Shown here in pieces: positions 10,090 through 21,933 of a DNA stretch of 64,000 bases. The first letter of the stretch is position 1. Each line of letters begins with the position of its first letter. Made by a program: the position numbers and the translations under genes. The DNA comes from Filobasidium wieringae (Eukaryota > Basidiomycota > Tremellomycetes > Filobasidiales > Filobasidiaceae), in contig BCIV01000007.1 in NCBI GenBank assembly GCA_001600055.1, positions 186,001-250,000 on the forward strand, read 5' to 3'. Under the pieces are notes generated by a model. The model had not been told where the DNA came from and did not search any database. It worked only from the letters and a program-made list of their open reading frames with translations.

Positions 10090-12478
10090 ATGTCAGAAAT
10101 ACAAAGACGTATAGCGACGATAACATCGGCTTATATCACCAGACAGAATCGTCGAGGCCAGCTTCCCAGGGAACCAACCGCCACGGAGATCAGACGATTA
10201 CAGACCTGGTTGTTCCTCTTCTTCCTCAACCGTGATCTCCAAGCTCGATTCGAGCGGTACCTCAGGACTAGAGCCAGGAGGAACGTGTTCAGGAGGGAAC
10301 GACTTAGGGAGGATTTGAGGCATCATGATGCTCATCTAGACATCTACGAGGATCCAGCGTTACAGGTCCGACCGTGCCCCTGACCTTCAGCCAAACACGA
10401 ACGAACTAAACCCCTTGTGCATGTCCAGGCTGAAGCGAAAAGCAAGATCCCCCCTCACGTCTTCGATACGACTCCGAAACCTGAACACCGTCACTTCGAT
10501 TTCCAACTAGGACCGGAAGATATAACCGTCCTGAACCTGATCCGATGGTATAAACGAGAATTCATGCGTTGGGTGGACCCGATCGTGTGTCCTGAATGTT
10601 CTTCCCCGACGAACTCGAAAGGTGCTTTGATAGGTGATGATCTCAACGACGAGGATAGACGGTATGGAGCCCGTATCGTGGAGCTCCGAGGGTGCACCTC
10701 TGATCCGGATCATCCGGTTCATCGGTTCCCTCGGTACAAGTAAGTCCACCCCGTCCTCTCCTTCTCAGAACACCCTCATCTCATACAACTCCATACCCTC
10801 TGTCCCAGCTCCCCCCGGAAACTATTGGAAACGAGAAAAGGCCGATGTGGGGAATACGCCAACCTCTTCCACCTCTTCCTCCGTTCCCTCTCCCTTCCCG
10901 GCCGTACGGTATTCAATCAAGAAGACCACGTCTGGAACGAATACTACTCCCGCTCCGCTGCTCGTTGGATCCACCTGGACGCTTGTGAGGAGGCGTTCGA
11001 TACCCCTCTGATCTATTCTTTAGGATGGGGCAGGGGGATGAGCTATGTGATCGGGTTCGGGAAGGAGGGGGCGAGGGATTTGGGGCGGAGGTACGTAGGG
11101 GATTTAGAAGAGGGGGGATGGATTAGGAGGGTTAAATGGGATGAGGACGATTTGAGGGAGGTGAGTTTGGTCCAGAAGATCTTCCTGTCATGTTTGAGAA
11201 CCTCGCCTGATCCCTGTTTGAATAGGAACTAACCCACTTGACTTCAACCCGGCGCGCCCAACTTGATGCTCCCGACCGATCCATCCTGACCAACAGGGAC
11301 GAAGAGGAGGACCGACAGTTATCAGACTACCACGGACATCTCGAGCGAGCCAAGTCAAAGACGTTGAAAGGCAGGCAGAGCGGGAGTAAGGAATGGAGGG
11401 AGATGAGGGACGAGTTGGGGTTGAGTGAGGTGGGGAAGAAGGAGGGTGGGATGGGGAATCGTCATGGTGAGTCTTCATCCACCTGGGCTTTGGATGGTGG
11501 GATGAAACCCTAACACTGTGAGCTGCGTTAGTGGGAACACCCCCGACTTGTTCCCTTACCAATCCTAATTCCCTGGTCCTTCACGGCTCAGCGACACGGA
11601 CGGATGATTCTCATCTAACACTCACGACCGACACCACCTCTCAAACCGGCTCGGCGTTCTTCCCCACCGACATCCCATGCGTGAACCCATTCATCGTGGA
11701 GCTGGATTTCAAGATCACCAAGAAGGACGGTCAGGGGGATGGGGCGGATGGGATGGCTTTCGTCTGTCTTTCACGGGCGAGGCAGGTGGACGGGCGAGAC
11801 GCGGGGTTGCTCGGCGGAGGAGGGAGCGGGTTGGGGTATGACGGGTTGGGAGGGAAGGATGATTGGGCGGTGGAGGTTGATACTTACCAAACGTCGGTCG
11901 TTCGATTCATCCGTCATTCGTCGTCACCAATCACTCACCGGCTGATCCGGCTCACTGTCGTTCGTAGAGTGGACCGATGTAACGACCCTCCAGCTCCTCA
12001 TATATCTCTCCACTCCCCAGCTCGATCTCATCATCAATACGCACTGGCCGTGACCCCAGCTCACACCCTTCCGGAACTGAACGATTCGGAACGGCGTACG
12101 CTGAGGGTATCGTTCGATCCGATGGAAGGGAGAGTGGAGGCGAGTCTGATCATGGCCGGGGAGGAGGTATGGTTATGGGGTCACTCGGAGGAGAGGTTCA
12201 AGTGCGGCTCAAACGGTGGGGTTGCGAGTGAGAGTGCCAGTGCCAGTGCCAGTGCCAATGCCAGTGAGGGTGAGGGCGAGAGGAAGGGGGAGGTGTTTTG
12301 GTTAGGATTGACTGCTGCTACAGGAGGCATCGCTCAGGCAGTGAGTACTCTGGGACACATAGCAGACGTCTGGGTTTCTCGCGCTGGTCGGTCTGATCTT
12401 TATTGGTTTTCGTGGTAGCACGAGGTGGAGAGGTTCGACATTTGGGATCTGGGGGTTTTAAAGGAGAAGGACGCTTGA
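10090..12478 (+). CDS. PNG1: peptide:N-glycanase fused to a C-terminal L-type lectin domain
   Basis: Cytosolic deglycosylating amidase of ER-associated degradation: it removes N-glycans from misfolded glycoproteins before proteasome digestion. Seven exons: 10090-10365, 10429-10739, 10809-11160, 11226-11466, 11532-11892, 11968-12340 and 12419-12478. Phases close to 657 residues. The transglutaminase-like core has the triad Cys209 (KGRCGEYAN), His236 (DHVWNEYY) and Asp253 (WIHLDACE), with the same spacing (27 and 17) as yeast Png1. The zinc site has Cys146/Cys149, but the usual second CxxC is replaced by Cys181-x5-His187. After a charged linker, residues about 394-650 form an L-type lectin-like domain (PFIVELDFKITKK, GADGMAFVCLS, WAVEVDTYQ, FWLGLTAATGG). 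The exon 4/5 join (11466/11532) that makes the fusion is in frame with good splice sites. Confidence 0.88.
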
Positions 12479-12855
12479 GCGGTCGAGTTGGTCCGTTATT
12501 GGAGTGGCAGTATGAAGGAGAAGATGGTCAGCTGGATGGAGTGAATGATATCTACGTTGCGAATGAGACGCTTCGACTTGCTTGTTGTCGATGGTGATGT
12601 TTGGTGTTTCAAACGGCTGATAACAAGCTTTTGCTTCCGGCTACGCGGTTCACGGTCGACGACAAGTCTCAGGGCCCGGAACTGGAACTTGCTGAATTGC
12701 AGTGTTATCCTTGAACCGATTCAGCGAGATCGATCATTCGATTCTCTCGTCACAGCGCTCACAGCTTCACTTCCCATCCTCGGCACATCAATACCGTCCA
12801 CTCGTCGTCGTTGGACCTTGCATCCCAGCATCAGCTTGTCTCTCGCTCGTTCAAG
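12479..12855. promoter_or_regulatory. intergenic region between PNG1 and PTM1
   Basis: 377 bp between same-strand genes. It contains the PNG1 3' end and the PTM1 promoter and leader. Short open frames here have no recognisable content. Confidence 0.5.
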
Positions 12856-15800
12856 ATGAGGTTCGGTTTATTGACGAGCTTGTTAGCTCTCTCTTCTTCT
12901 TCCCTGGTGAGCGGTGTTGCCGGTTATCAAGGTAAATCACCCACCAGTCAATGAATGCGAGAAGACGAATTGATGGACGTTATTCGTGAGCAGTCGATAT
13001 CAAGGACACGGATGAGTTACGAGAAGTATGCAGTGGGATGTACGGAGGAAGCAAGGCTTATATTTCCCGTAAGATCTCGTCCCTCTTTGGTCCGCTACTC
13101 GTCTCGCTCAAGCTCACCGAGTCCGTATTTCCGTTTCATTTAGTAACGTTCGACCCTAGTTCGACAGGTCAGCTGGCTTTGGTCATGTACGAATGGTCCG
13201 ACGTTCAATACCTAGGCGCAGAGACGCCTACGAACGGTGAAGATTTACCCGTAAGCTTTACCCCTCGGCTCCTCCATACCTCACCTGATCATACCCCTGA
13301 CCTCTCGAACCCCCCTTTTCGTTCTCTATGACGATCCTCTTTCACACATAGAAAACGTACATCTGTACGACCTCTGCGATCCGGTCCGGTCTATGCCCGA
13401 AATCTTCCCTCGGTTCATTCATCCTTTCCCTCCCCTCCGACGTCCCTATCAACTCTACGAGCGTGTACACGACGGGGGTCAGGTTCGATGGGACCGTCCC
13501 TGATCAGGAAGAAGATGAACCTCAACGACCTTCTCAAGATGATGATGCTGAGGAGGAGGAGGAGGAGAGTACCACCACCACCATCACCACTTCCTCCAGC
13601 GTTCAGAGGATTAGGACCAGGACTAGTTCGGGTTTAACAAGACCGACCTCGACTTTCCCTGTGGATGAGGAAGACGACGATATCCCCTTCTCCCGACCTA
13701 CCTCCACCTCTTCCCCCGACTTGCCCCAGTCTGAAGCGGAACTCGAGGAGGAATTGGAAGAGCTGGAAGAGGCCGAGGCCGAGGCGGAGGAGGAAGCGGC
13801 GGATGAAGCTTTCCTGGAAAAGATCATCGAGGAGGAAGAACTCGAGGAGGAAAAGGAACAGGAGGCTTTGGAACAGTTGGGGTTCAATGATAAGAAGCAG
13901 AAGAAGAGGAGGAGGAGACAGTTTGAGGAGGAGGATGGGATGGAGGTCGTTGGATCCCTAGACCCTGATGTTGATTTCGAGGGCGAGATTTCCGGATCGA
14001 AGACGAGCGAGGAGGGGGATGAGGCGGAGGATGAAGAACCCGTTTTCGAACGTCCCATCGAACAGGAGGAACAAGACCAAGACCAAGAAGATCCCGTCCC
14101 TACCCAATCGACCCGACCCAGTCAAACCTTTGGGCAGAACAAGAACCCTCCCGCAGCTGTTCCTATTTACGATGGAAGTATCATCTACAACGTCCCCAAG
14201 ACGGGTTATTATTGCGTCGGCGTCGTTCCCGTCACTCTAGTCAATGGGAAACGGGATTTGCGAGGGAGACAATCTTCCTCCACCACCACCCATGCTAGTT
14301 ATTCGGGCTCGGTCCTCTTCAAGAACACTTTCGAAGGACAATTACCCGCTGCGGAGTATCCTAAAATCGGAGTGAGCCATGGGTTTTGATTCGTCCTCGG
14401 GGGGAGGAAAACGGGATGAGCTGATTCGGTTGCGATGAACCTTAGTTTTACTTGTTTTTGAGCACCGTTTATGCGCTGCTCGCTGGTGGATGGGGATTCT
14501 TGTGTGTCAAGTATTACCGACAGTTGTTGTGAGTCTATGAGCGTATAGGTCGGACCGCTTCGTAAAGCTGATCCAGGATCGTGGGGTTCGCTGGGGGAAG
14601 ACCTATGCAGGTGAGTCGATCCTCCGCCCTTTGCTTGACGAGCGATACTGATCTCGGTTTCCCTTTTCCAGTGGTATATCACCGGAACGATCGTCTTCCT
14701 CATCGTCGAGATGTTGGCCAACCAGGGTTACTACCGCTACATCAACAAGCACGGGGGAGGGTCCGGCAGCTTGGCTTTCCTCTTTGTCGGTAAGTCACAA
14801 CCCGCTTCCGAGTGATTTCACAATGGGGTTGCGTGCGACGGTGGCCTGATCAGGTTCTATTGGTAGTCGCCATCTTGAACGCGGGAAGGAATTCGATCTC
14901 GTTTTTCCTCCTGTTGATCGTTTCCATGGGATTGAGCGTCGTTACTCCGAGTTTGGGATCGGTCATGAACCGAGTCAGACTGCTCACCGCGTTCCATTTC
15001 GTATTCGGAGGTGAGCCCCTATCGCCTTCCCATCCGCGCCGTGACGCAGCATTGATGAGTGTCCACGCTTAGTGCTCTACGCCATCGGATCTGTTCGGGT
15101 CGAGCTGGAGAGCGCTTCCCTCTTCTTGGTACTCTTCATGATCTTCCCTCTCGCGTTGACGTTGACGGCGTTCTTGATGTGGACAATCATCTCGTTGAAC
15201 GGCAAGTCGTTTGAGTCTTCCGTGACGGGTTTTCACACGCAGGGCTGAACTGTTCTCGATCATAGGAACCATCACTCATTTGCAAGCGAGGAAACAGCGG
15301 AATAAACTCGCCCTGTTCAAGAAACTGTATAGGATCTTGTTGGCCGCTGTTATCGCCGTCACGGTGTTCTTCGTCATCTCGACCTTGGCCATCTCGAACA
15401 GGGGCGATGAAGGTGAGCGCTGTCATGTTGTGATGATCGAATCGATCATCCGCTGACGAGTCGTTTCGCAAATAGATTACGCCCCCAAGAACTGGAGGTA
15501 CAGGTGGATCCTGCTGGATGCTTCCCTCGCTATGATCTACCTCGCCGTCTTTTCCGCCATCGCGTGGTTATGGAGACCTGTGAGTGGTACCCATCACGCG
15601 TACGGACCATCGAGCTCGATCTGACGGACGTGCGATTGCGTTTTTCAATCCTCAGTCCCAGGACAATGTGCGATTCGCCATGTCCCAGGAACTCGCACAG
15701 GACGAAGCGGACGCCGATGCCGAGGATTATGAACTCGTCGGCGGTCGACCGGTCCAGCACGGGGACGACGATTTCGACGAAGACGACGAGCACGGTGGGC

Positions 15801-16057
15801 TCATGGACAAGGGGTACGATGAGCCTCGAAACGGGATCCGATTGGGGGATGATGATCGGCGTTCGGATCTCAAGGATGAGAACGTCGTTTTCGCCCTGGA
15901 AGATGACGATAGTGATCTCGAGGGGGATATCGGTCGATCCACTGGGGAAGCGGGGAGCGCAAAGACGAGAGCGTTGTATGCCGATATGGATTCGGAGGAA
16001 ACGGGGTCAGGCTCGGGATCGGGGTATTCGAGGAGAAAGACGGATAAGCTCGATTGA
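12856..16057 (+). CDS. PTM1: PTM1-like seven-transmembrane Golgi/endosome membrane protein
   Basis: Member of the Ptm1/GPR107/Lung-7TM family, multi-spanning proteins of late secretory membranes; the biochemical role is not settled. Start at 12856 gives a signal peptide (MRFGLLTSLLALSSSSLVSG). Twelve exons are frame-consistent: 12856-12931, 12994-13068, 13168-13250, 13352-14371, 14446-14528, 14577-14610, 14672-14789, 14867-15010, 15073-15201, 15266-15412, 15476-15579 and 15656-16057. The luminal domain (YDGSIIYNVPKTGYYCVGVV) is followed by seven hydrophobic helices (YLFLSTVYALLAGGWGF, WYITGTIVFLIVEML, FFLLLIVSMGLSVVTPSLG, and others). An unusually long Glu/Asp-rich insert (13500-14100) interrupts the luminal part. 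The acidic cytosolic tail is rich in Asp. The intron 15202-15265 uses a GC donor. The acceptor at 13167 was chosen by frame. Confidence 0.88.
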
Positions 16058-16756
16058 GGGATGATGCTCGGGTCGGGCGGTTCGACGTGCTCGAGTCTGG
16101 GAGACGTGGACTAGCGCGCGGCTACGGTCTTTTCAACTGCATTAGATGGAGGGTTTCTTATAGATACGTTTTTGTTTAGAGGATGGTGTATAGGCAAAAT
16201 ATGATTTCATTGTCGATCGCTCGTGTCTGCGTGCTCGTGATCGTCCTAGCTTTCGCAGACCGCAAATCGTGCTCGTTCGTCGACGTTGTCGACTGGTCAT
16301 GCGGTCGATCGACTCGCTACAACCGAAGGGTATACATCGAAACGAATCCCTACAGAATAATAATCGGATGAACAAGTATACTAGCCTCACCCCACTCGCA
16401 TCTCCTTCGCTTGGTGATCATCGCTAGTTTCTTACCTTTCAAAACCTTGATACAAATGGCGATTTTGCTAAACGGCAGCTTTTCAAACTGTCCCAGAAAT
16501 AGTCAATGTACATTCCTACCTGGTGGTCCGGTCTGACAAGTACGTTCAATAAGAACCTCTATCACCCCGATGTTCCGAAGGAAATGAAAGGTACACCATC
16601 AAGTCAAGGCCCGCCTGTAACGCTACTCAAGCACTCCAGTGTGATAAGATCAGATGAAGACTGAAGGCTGAAGACCCTTCCGATGCTTGAAGAGCTTGGA
16701 CCAGCAGACAGAACAAAGCCATTCATTCGGTCTTCAAGAAAAGATGAAGCGTTCTT
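16058..16756. other. intergenic region 3' of PTM1 with no supported gene
   Basis: Relatively AT-rich, with short open frames only. I see no domain, tRNA or repeat of note. Confidence 0.5.
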
Positions 16757-17122
16757 CTACTTCTGCATTACCTCATGGATACCCAACGTTAGTTCGAGGT
16801 CGGTCTTGGTCTTGGTCTCTGTCTCGGTATTGACTGCCAGATGATCCAGCAGTGATCGTTTTACATTCCCCGTACTCTTGAACTCGGTTTCGAGTTGGAC
16901 GATTCGATCTTCACGCTCTTTCGAAACCCTCCTGAGCTCATGCTTCGTTCTTTCTGGTTCAGCAACTTGATCGCCAAACTCTTTCGAAACCCTCCTGGAC
17001 TCATCCTGGAGTTGCACGATTCGATCCTCACGCTCCTCGGCCTCGTCCTCCAGTCGAGAGACCTGTCGCTTGATGAAGATGGATTGGGTGGCCTGTTGTT
17101 CAACATCGCATTCGTGCTTGTT
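16757..17122 (-). pseudogene. coiled-coil gene fragment with an internal duplication, no start codon
   Basis: The reverse strand is open from about 17122 to a stop at 16757 and reads as a charged coiled coil: VSRLEDEAEEREDRIVQLQ and LRRVSKEREDRIVQLETE. The heptad-like unit EREDRIVQL occurs twice, and the DNA of the two copies (around 16915-16945 and 16977-17040) is nearly identical, so this is a local duplication. There is no in-frame ATG before the upstream TAA, so this is either the last exon of an unseen gene or a relic. Family not identified. Confidence 0.35.
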
Positions 17123-17140
17123 GTGCGTATATTATAGATC

Positions 17141-17170
17141 GTACATGGTACATCGTACATTATTGTACAT
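17141..17170. repeat. four copies of GTACAT in 30 bp
   Basis: GTACAT occurs at 17141, 17148, 17155 and 17165. The first three are spaced exactly 7 bp apart. It could be a short tandem repeat or a cluster of binding sites. No function is assigned. Confidence 0.7.
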
Positions 17171-17416
17171 TGCAGAGTGTCTCGAGTAAAACGTCCGAGG
17201 TCGGATCATGAAACGCCCGCCGTCCGCGCGCCGGATCTCAGCGTCCATGCTCATGCCCATCATGCCCATGCCGAGAAACCCCTGCCGAACCCCTCCCCCC
17301 GGTCATCCTCGAGTCTCCCCTCACCTTCGCGCGCCCGAACGCTCCAGCGCTCCAGCGACCAGCGAGAGGCAGAAGGGAGAGAGGGAGAGGGAAGAACGAT
17401 TGGTCCCGCGGTTGGG

Positions 17417-17478
17417 CTTGGCTGCGGATCACCATCCGCCCGCTTGACCGCTTGGCCGAAAGGTGCGGCGAGCTTGGC
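17417..17478 (-). promoter_or_regulatory. distal cluster of PacC/Rim101-type GCCAAG boxes
   Basis: Three reverse-strand GCCAAG hexamers (read as CTTGGC) at 17417-17422, 17451-17456 and 17473-17478, about 820-880 bp upstream of the RIM101 start. GCCARG is the established PacC binding core. Presence is seen; function is inferred. Confidence 0.4.
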
Positions 17479-18066
17479 ACAGCGTTTTGGGTGGGACGGA
17501 ATCCGGAATTCGGGAATTGTAGGTTTTTCTTTGTTTTTGCGGGTCTTGATGCGAAGGGTTATGAGGAGGGGGGTAATGGAGAGGTAGACAGGGTTTGTGA
17601 CAGGGGATCATCTGGTGTCTTGTACGTTTGTGCTTTGGTCTGGAACTGCAGCGGTATTCGTCTCGCCTATCAGGGTTTTCGCAGCTCCCAAACTATCAAC
17701 CTGTTGAAACTGTTAGACGCGTAAAATCTTATAGAATTCATAGAATACATGAAAAGAGTCTCTTTTTCCTGATAAAAAGGGATGATTTATAATCGATCCA
17801 GCTTTCGCGTGGGCCTGTGATCGAGGTAAATATGGTCGATTTAGCTTGAGCTGCGAGAGGGAAGAAGTGAGATAGATTGACGACCTCGATTGATTTGTTA
17901 GTCGTTACTATACCCTCGACTCTACCTCTACCTTCTACTCTCTGTTCGATAGATACCTCTCCCCGTCTGTTCATCTTCTTCGGTCGATCTCAACTACTGT
18001 ATCAGCCTTACGGCCGCCTCCTACCCTCTGTCGCTGTCGAGTTTACAACGGGGGTTCCAAGGTCAC

Positions 18067-18223
18067 GCCAAGCCAAAGCGTAACGACGTAATCGGTGGAC
18101 GACATCGACGAGCATATCCAACCAGGGTCGCTGGTTGTCAGTGCTGTAGTGAGCTGAAGCTGAGAGCTGAGAGCTGAGACCTGCGGTGGACAGTGTCTCT
18201 TGGCAACGAGACTTGGACTTGGC
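18067..18223 (+). promoter_or_regulatory. proximal cluster of PacC/Rim101-type GCCAAG boxes
   Basis: GCCAAG on the forward strand at 18067-18072 and on the reverse strand at 18199-18204 and 18218-18223, within 230 bp of the RIM101 start codon. They may fall in the promoter or 5' leader, since the transcription start is unknown. Autoregulation by the encoded factor is the simplest reading. Confidence 0.45.
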
Positions 18224-18296
18224 CTTGCTCTACGGGACCTGCTACCGCTGTGACTACTACTGCAGCTGCTGGGATCAGGTAGAGCGACCTACGACG

Positions 18297-21200
18297 ATGG
18301 CCATGATGGATCCTCTCGACCTCGATCCTCAACTGAGATCTGACAATCAACAGCAACCACCACCACACTCATACACACTCCCTTCTCTACCGTCCCTACC
18401 ACCTCCCCACTACCCCTCCCTCCCATCACTATCAACCCCCTACCCAAAACCCGACCCGGACTCGACCTACCACACCTCTCGCAATCCCCACCCCTCCGAT
18501 TACCCCAAGATGATCCCCATGCCCATCCCTCGTCCCACAGGCTCCCCCCCTCCTCCCAGCACCATCCTGGAGAACCTCAGGGCTCCCACTTTTTTGGCAG
18601 GAGAACAGAGCTCGGGATCGAATTCCGCCCTCGGGGTTAGTTATGCGCAGATGCATTCGGGTAGGAGAGGGAGCGATGATGATGAGGATGGAGCGAGGGG
18701 GTTTTGTCTTTGGGGAACATGTCGACAGTGAGTCTGTGTTTGGGTCGAGGTCGAGGTCGGCGTCGGGGTCGGGACGATCTGGGTGCAACACGTTTCCCGA
18801 ATCGAATCCTCACCGTCCGGTTCTTTCCTTTTCCAGCGTCGCCAACTCGCCGGAGGATCTTTATGATCATCTATGTACCACTCATATCGGTCGGAAATCG
18901 ACCAACAACCTCTGCTTGACTTGCGCTTGGCAAGGCTGTGGGGTGGTCTGTGCGAAGAGGGATCATATTACCAGTCATCTTCGGGGTGAGTTCCGATAGA
19001 GGGGGTTCAGTGGGACGGGGTGTTGATACGCTCCGGGATTGATTTTCGGGTGACAGTTCATACACCTTTGAAACCGCACCGATGCCCCGTCTGTAAGAAA
19101 TCGTTCAAACGACCCCAAGATCTGAAGAAACACGAAAAGATCCATACCGAGGAACATCATGCGCTTCATAAACACTCCAAAGCTCCCGTCGCCATGGGGG
19201 ACGGCCGGGTCGTCCTTCCCCCCCAAACCAGCCGGCGCAGGAGTTCGTCCGGTACGGCAGCGAAACGTAGCTCCGTCAGTGAGAGCGAACGGGACGAACC
19301 GAGCCGGAAGAGATCGGGCAGCAAGACGTCTCGACAGGAAGATGATGGACAGACGAGCGATGATTCACGTACCGGGTCTTCCGTATGGTCTTCCCGCCCC
19401 GGACAGGTCCCCATGCATCATTACGGAAGGAACCATTCGGGTAGCGTAGGGAACGAATCGCCCTCCATGGGGAGCTTTGTGCAGGGGAGAAAGAGGGATA
19501 GTCAGGGGGAATTGGTTCCGATGATCACGAGGGAGGGGAGATCGGCTAGTCTGAGTTCGAGGAGGAGTGAAGAGAGCGAGGGGAGTAGGCAGGGGAGTGG
19601 TGAGTCCTGCTTATTGGATCGTGTACGGGCGTCGAGGTGGGAAGCTGATTTTTCGGTCTGACTCAGTGGCGAGCTCGATATCGCCCATGCAACAACATAC
19701 GAGTTATCCTTCTCTCCCCGGATACGGACCTGGTAATATGCACAATAACCCGGCCTATCAACCAAGCCATAACAACCTCTACCCTTCTTTACCTTCCTTC
19801 AATGGAGGAGGTCTTCCACCTGGCGGTCCTTCTTTCACTACCCCATCTGCTTCTTCTTCTCATCAGCATCATCATCATCAACCTCCACCCCCCCAACCTC
19901 AATCTCAACAGGCCGACCCCGCGTTCGTCGATATCCCCGTGAGCGTGAGCGTTCCCGCTTCCATGGCTGAACGTCATCGCGCGCAATACGAAGAACTGGC
20001 TCGATTACAACGTCAAGAACTACTCCAACTCGCCAATCAGCCGTATGGATCCAGTATGCGATATAACGATCAGACGGATGGGAACAGGTTGTACCCGTCC
20101 ATGGGGAACGAGCCGGGGGAGGGGAGATCGCCCGGATCACCGGGGAGTCAACAGGGTCATTCGATGAGGACCGGGAGTTACCAGGGGAACGAGGGAGCGG
20201 GGTATGGACCGATCGAGGGGTTGTATCAGGATGTGAAGAAGAGGAGGGTGGAGCCTGTTTATGATGCCGGTAAGTCGATGTAGGTAGTGAGTAGGTTGGG
20301 GTCATGTCCTGACTGATCATGTGCTCGTCTTTTCGCGCGCAAAGGTATGGCGCATCGGTTGGAAGAACTGGCTGCTTCGTTGCAACAAGTACCTGTGCCG
20401 TCACATGCTACCGGAAGCCCATCTCCTCATCAGAACCATAACAAGATGTTCGAGAATTCCCCGGATATGATCCCTTCTTCTCCTTACGACAATCACCAGT
20501 TCAGTCCTCATGACGTCGGGCTACTGAGCAATATCAAATCAGCAGACGACCTGGCCAACTTTAACGCGTTCATGCTTTCCCTAGGGAAAGACGCTACGGG
20601 AGGTTTGAGCATACCGAAACAACTGAACAGGTCGAACTCGAACGATATCAACTCGCCTTATTCTTCCGGATCGTCCATGTCCGGATCTCAGGGGGGTCAT
20701 GATATGTTCGATTCGGCCGCGTTGGCTTCGCTCGGACTCGCGGGGATGCCAGGGATCCCTATGAACGGTCATGGGAATGTCGATTTCGGTTCGATGTACC
20801 CGAACGAGAGGATCCGGATGGCGGGTGATTTGCCCGGTCCTTCTTCCGGGTCTAGACCTATTGCCGGACTACCTGCCACTCGATTGCATCGAAATCGATT
20901 GTCCGAGAGCGATTTGAACGCTAGGGTGAATCATGATTTCGATTTCGACGCGGCCGCTAGTGACGACCATAGACTGTCGGCCTCTCTCACCGCGGCAGGG
21001 CTTTCGAACATGTTCAACCCGTCCGGTTCGAACAACGGTCATCATCAATCCCAACACAGTCATGGCAACTCGTTTGATTTCTCCCAGGCTCTCAATCTGG
21101 GTAAGAGCAACTCGGCAGGGAACGGTAATTTTGCCAATTTCGATCAGCTCGCGAAGCCTCGAGGATCCACGCCGAGTGCCAAGTTGGATACGAACGATTT

Positions 21201-21933
21201 CGCAAAGAACACGTATAGGAACGTCAACTTGCTCGGCGCGGCGAGACCGTCCGGGTTCTCACATCGATCAAACTTGGACATCCTCACTGCGGTTTGTGAG
21301 AACGAAATGGAGGGGCGGGATTCGTTCAGGGGGAGACGGACGTCCCCTCATTCGATGGATGTCGATATCAAGAGGGAGATCGAGGAGGATGAACTCGACT
21401 CGCCACCTCTTCCAAAAGGGACGCTTTCCGCCTCAGAGATGGATCCCGAGTTCAGGCTACCAGCACTGAGACACATGTCTGAGAAACCCGCTCATGTTCA
21501 TTTGCACGGGCTTCGAACGCTCGGGTTGGCCAATGACGAATGGTCATCCAGTCCTGGCCGATTCAGCGATTTGAGAACTCGAACGGCTTCCCCCGAATCC
21601 GAAGAACGAGAAATGTACCCTAAATTCACGGCCCTGTTACCGAGCGTGGCGGCTTTACTGGGAGCGGATAAGAAACGATCCTACGATGAAGCTTTGGCGA
21701 GGAACGTCGGTCGAATGCGGTTACACAGTCGACCGCCTTCTTCCAGAGGTTCGATGGAGGATAGAATGAGGCATGCGTACTTGATCCAACAGATCATGCT
21801 CACTGTGAATAACGCCTGGAGACGAAGGGAAGAGGAAGAGGAGGAGGAGTACGAAGAGGAAAAGACGCCCTTGGCGCCCATACGGAGAAGTATGACCCCG
21901 GAGGAGGATATCAAACCGATCATAGCGTGGTGA
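18297..21933 (+). CDS. RIM101: PacC/Rim101 pH-response zinc-finger transcription factor
   Basis: Alkaline-pH transcription factor, normally activated by Rim-pathway proteolysis and acting in the nucleus on GCCARG sites. Five exons: 18297-18727, 18837-18985, 19057-19599, 19667-20269 and 20345-21933. Phases close to 1104 residues. Three C2H2 fingers follow the PacC layout: C137/C142/H155/H160, C173/C178/H191/H195 and C203/C206/H219/H223, with the hallmark [14 protein letters not shown] and [20 protein letters not shown]. The rest is low-complexity Ser/Pro/Gln/His sequence, as in other basidiomycete homologues, ending after an acidic stretch. ATG 18297 is chosen because the frame upstream lacks another ATG. 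The 2.2-kb upstream region carries six GCCAAG boxes. Confidence 0.93.

Noticed and set aside
13603..14058. Reverse-strand Ser-rich open frame opposite PTM1
   Set aside because: Poly-Ser is simply the complement of the GAG/GAA acidic insert of PTM1.
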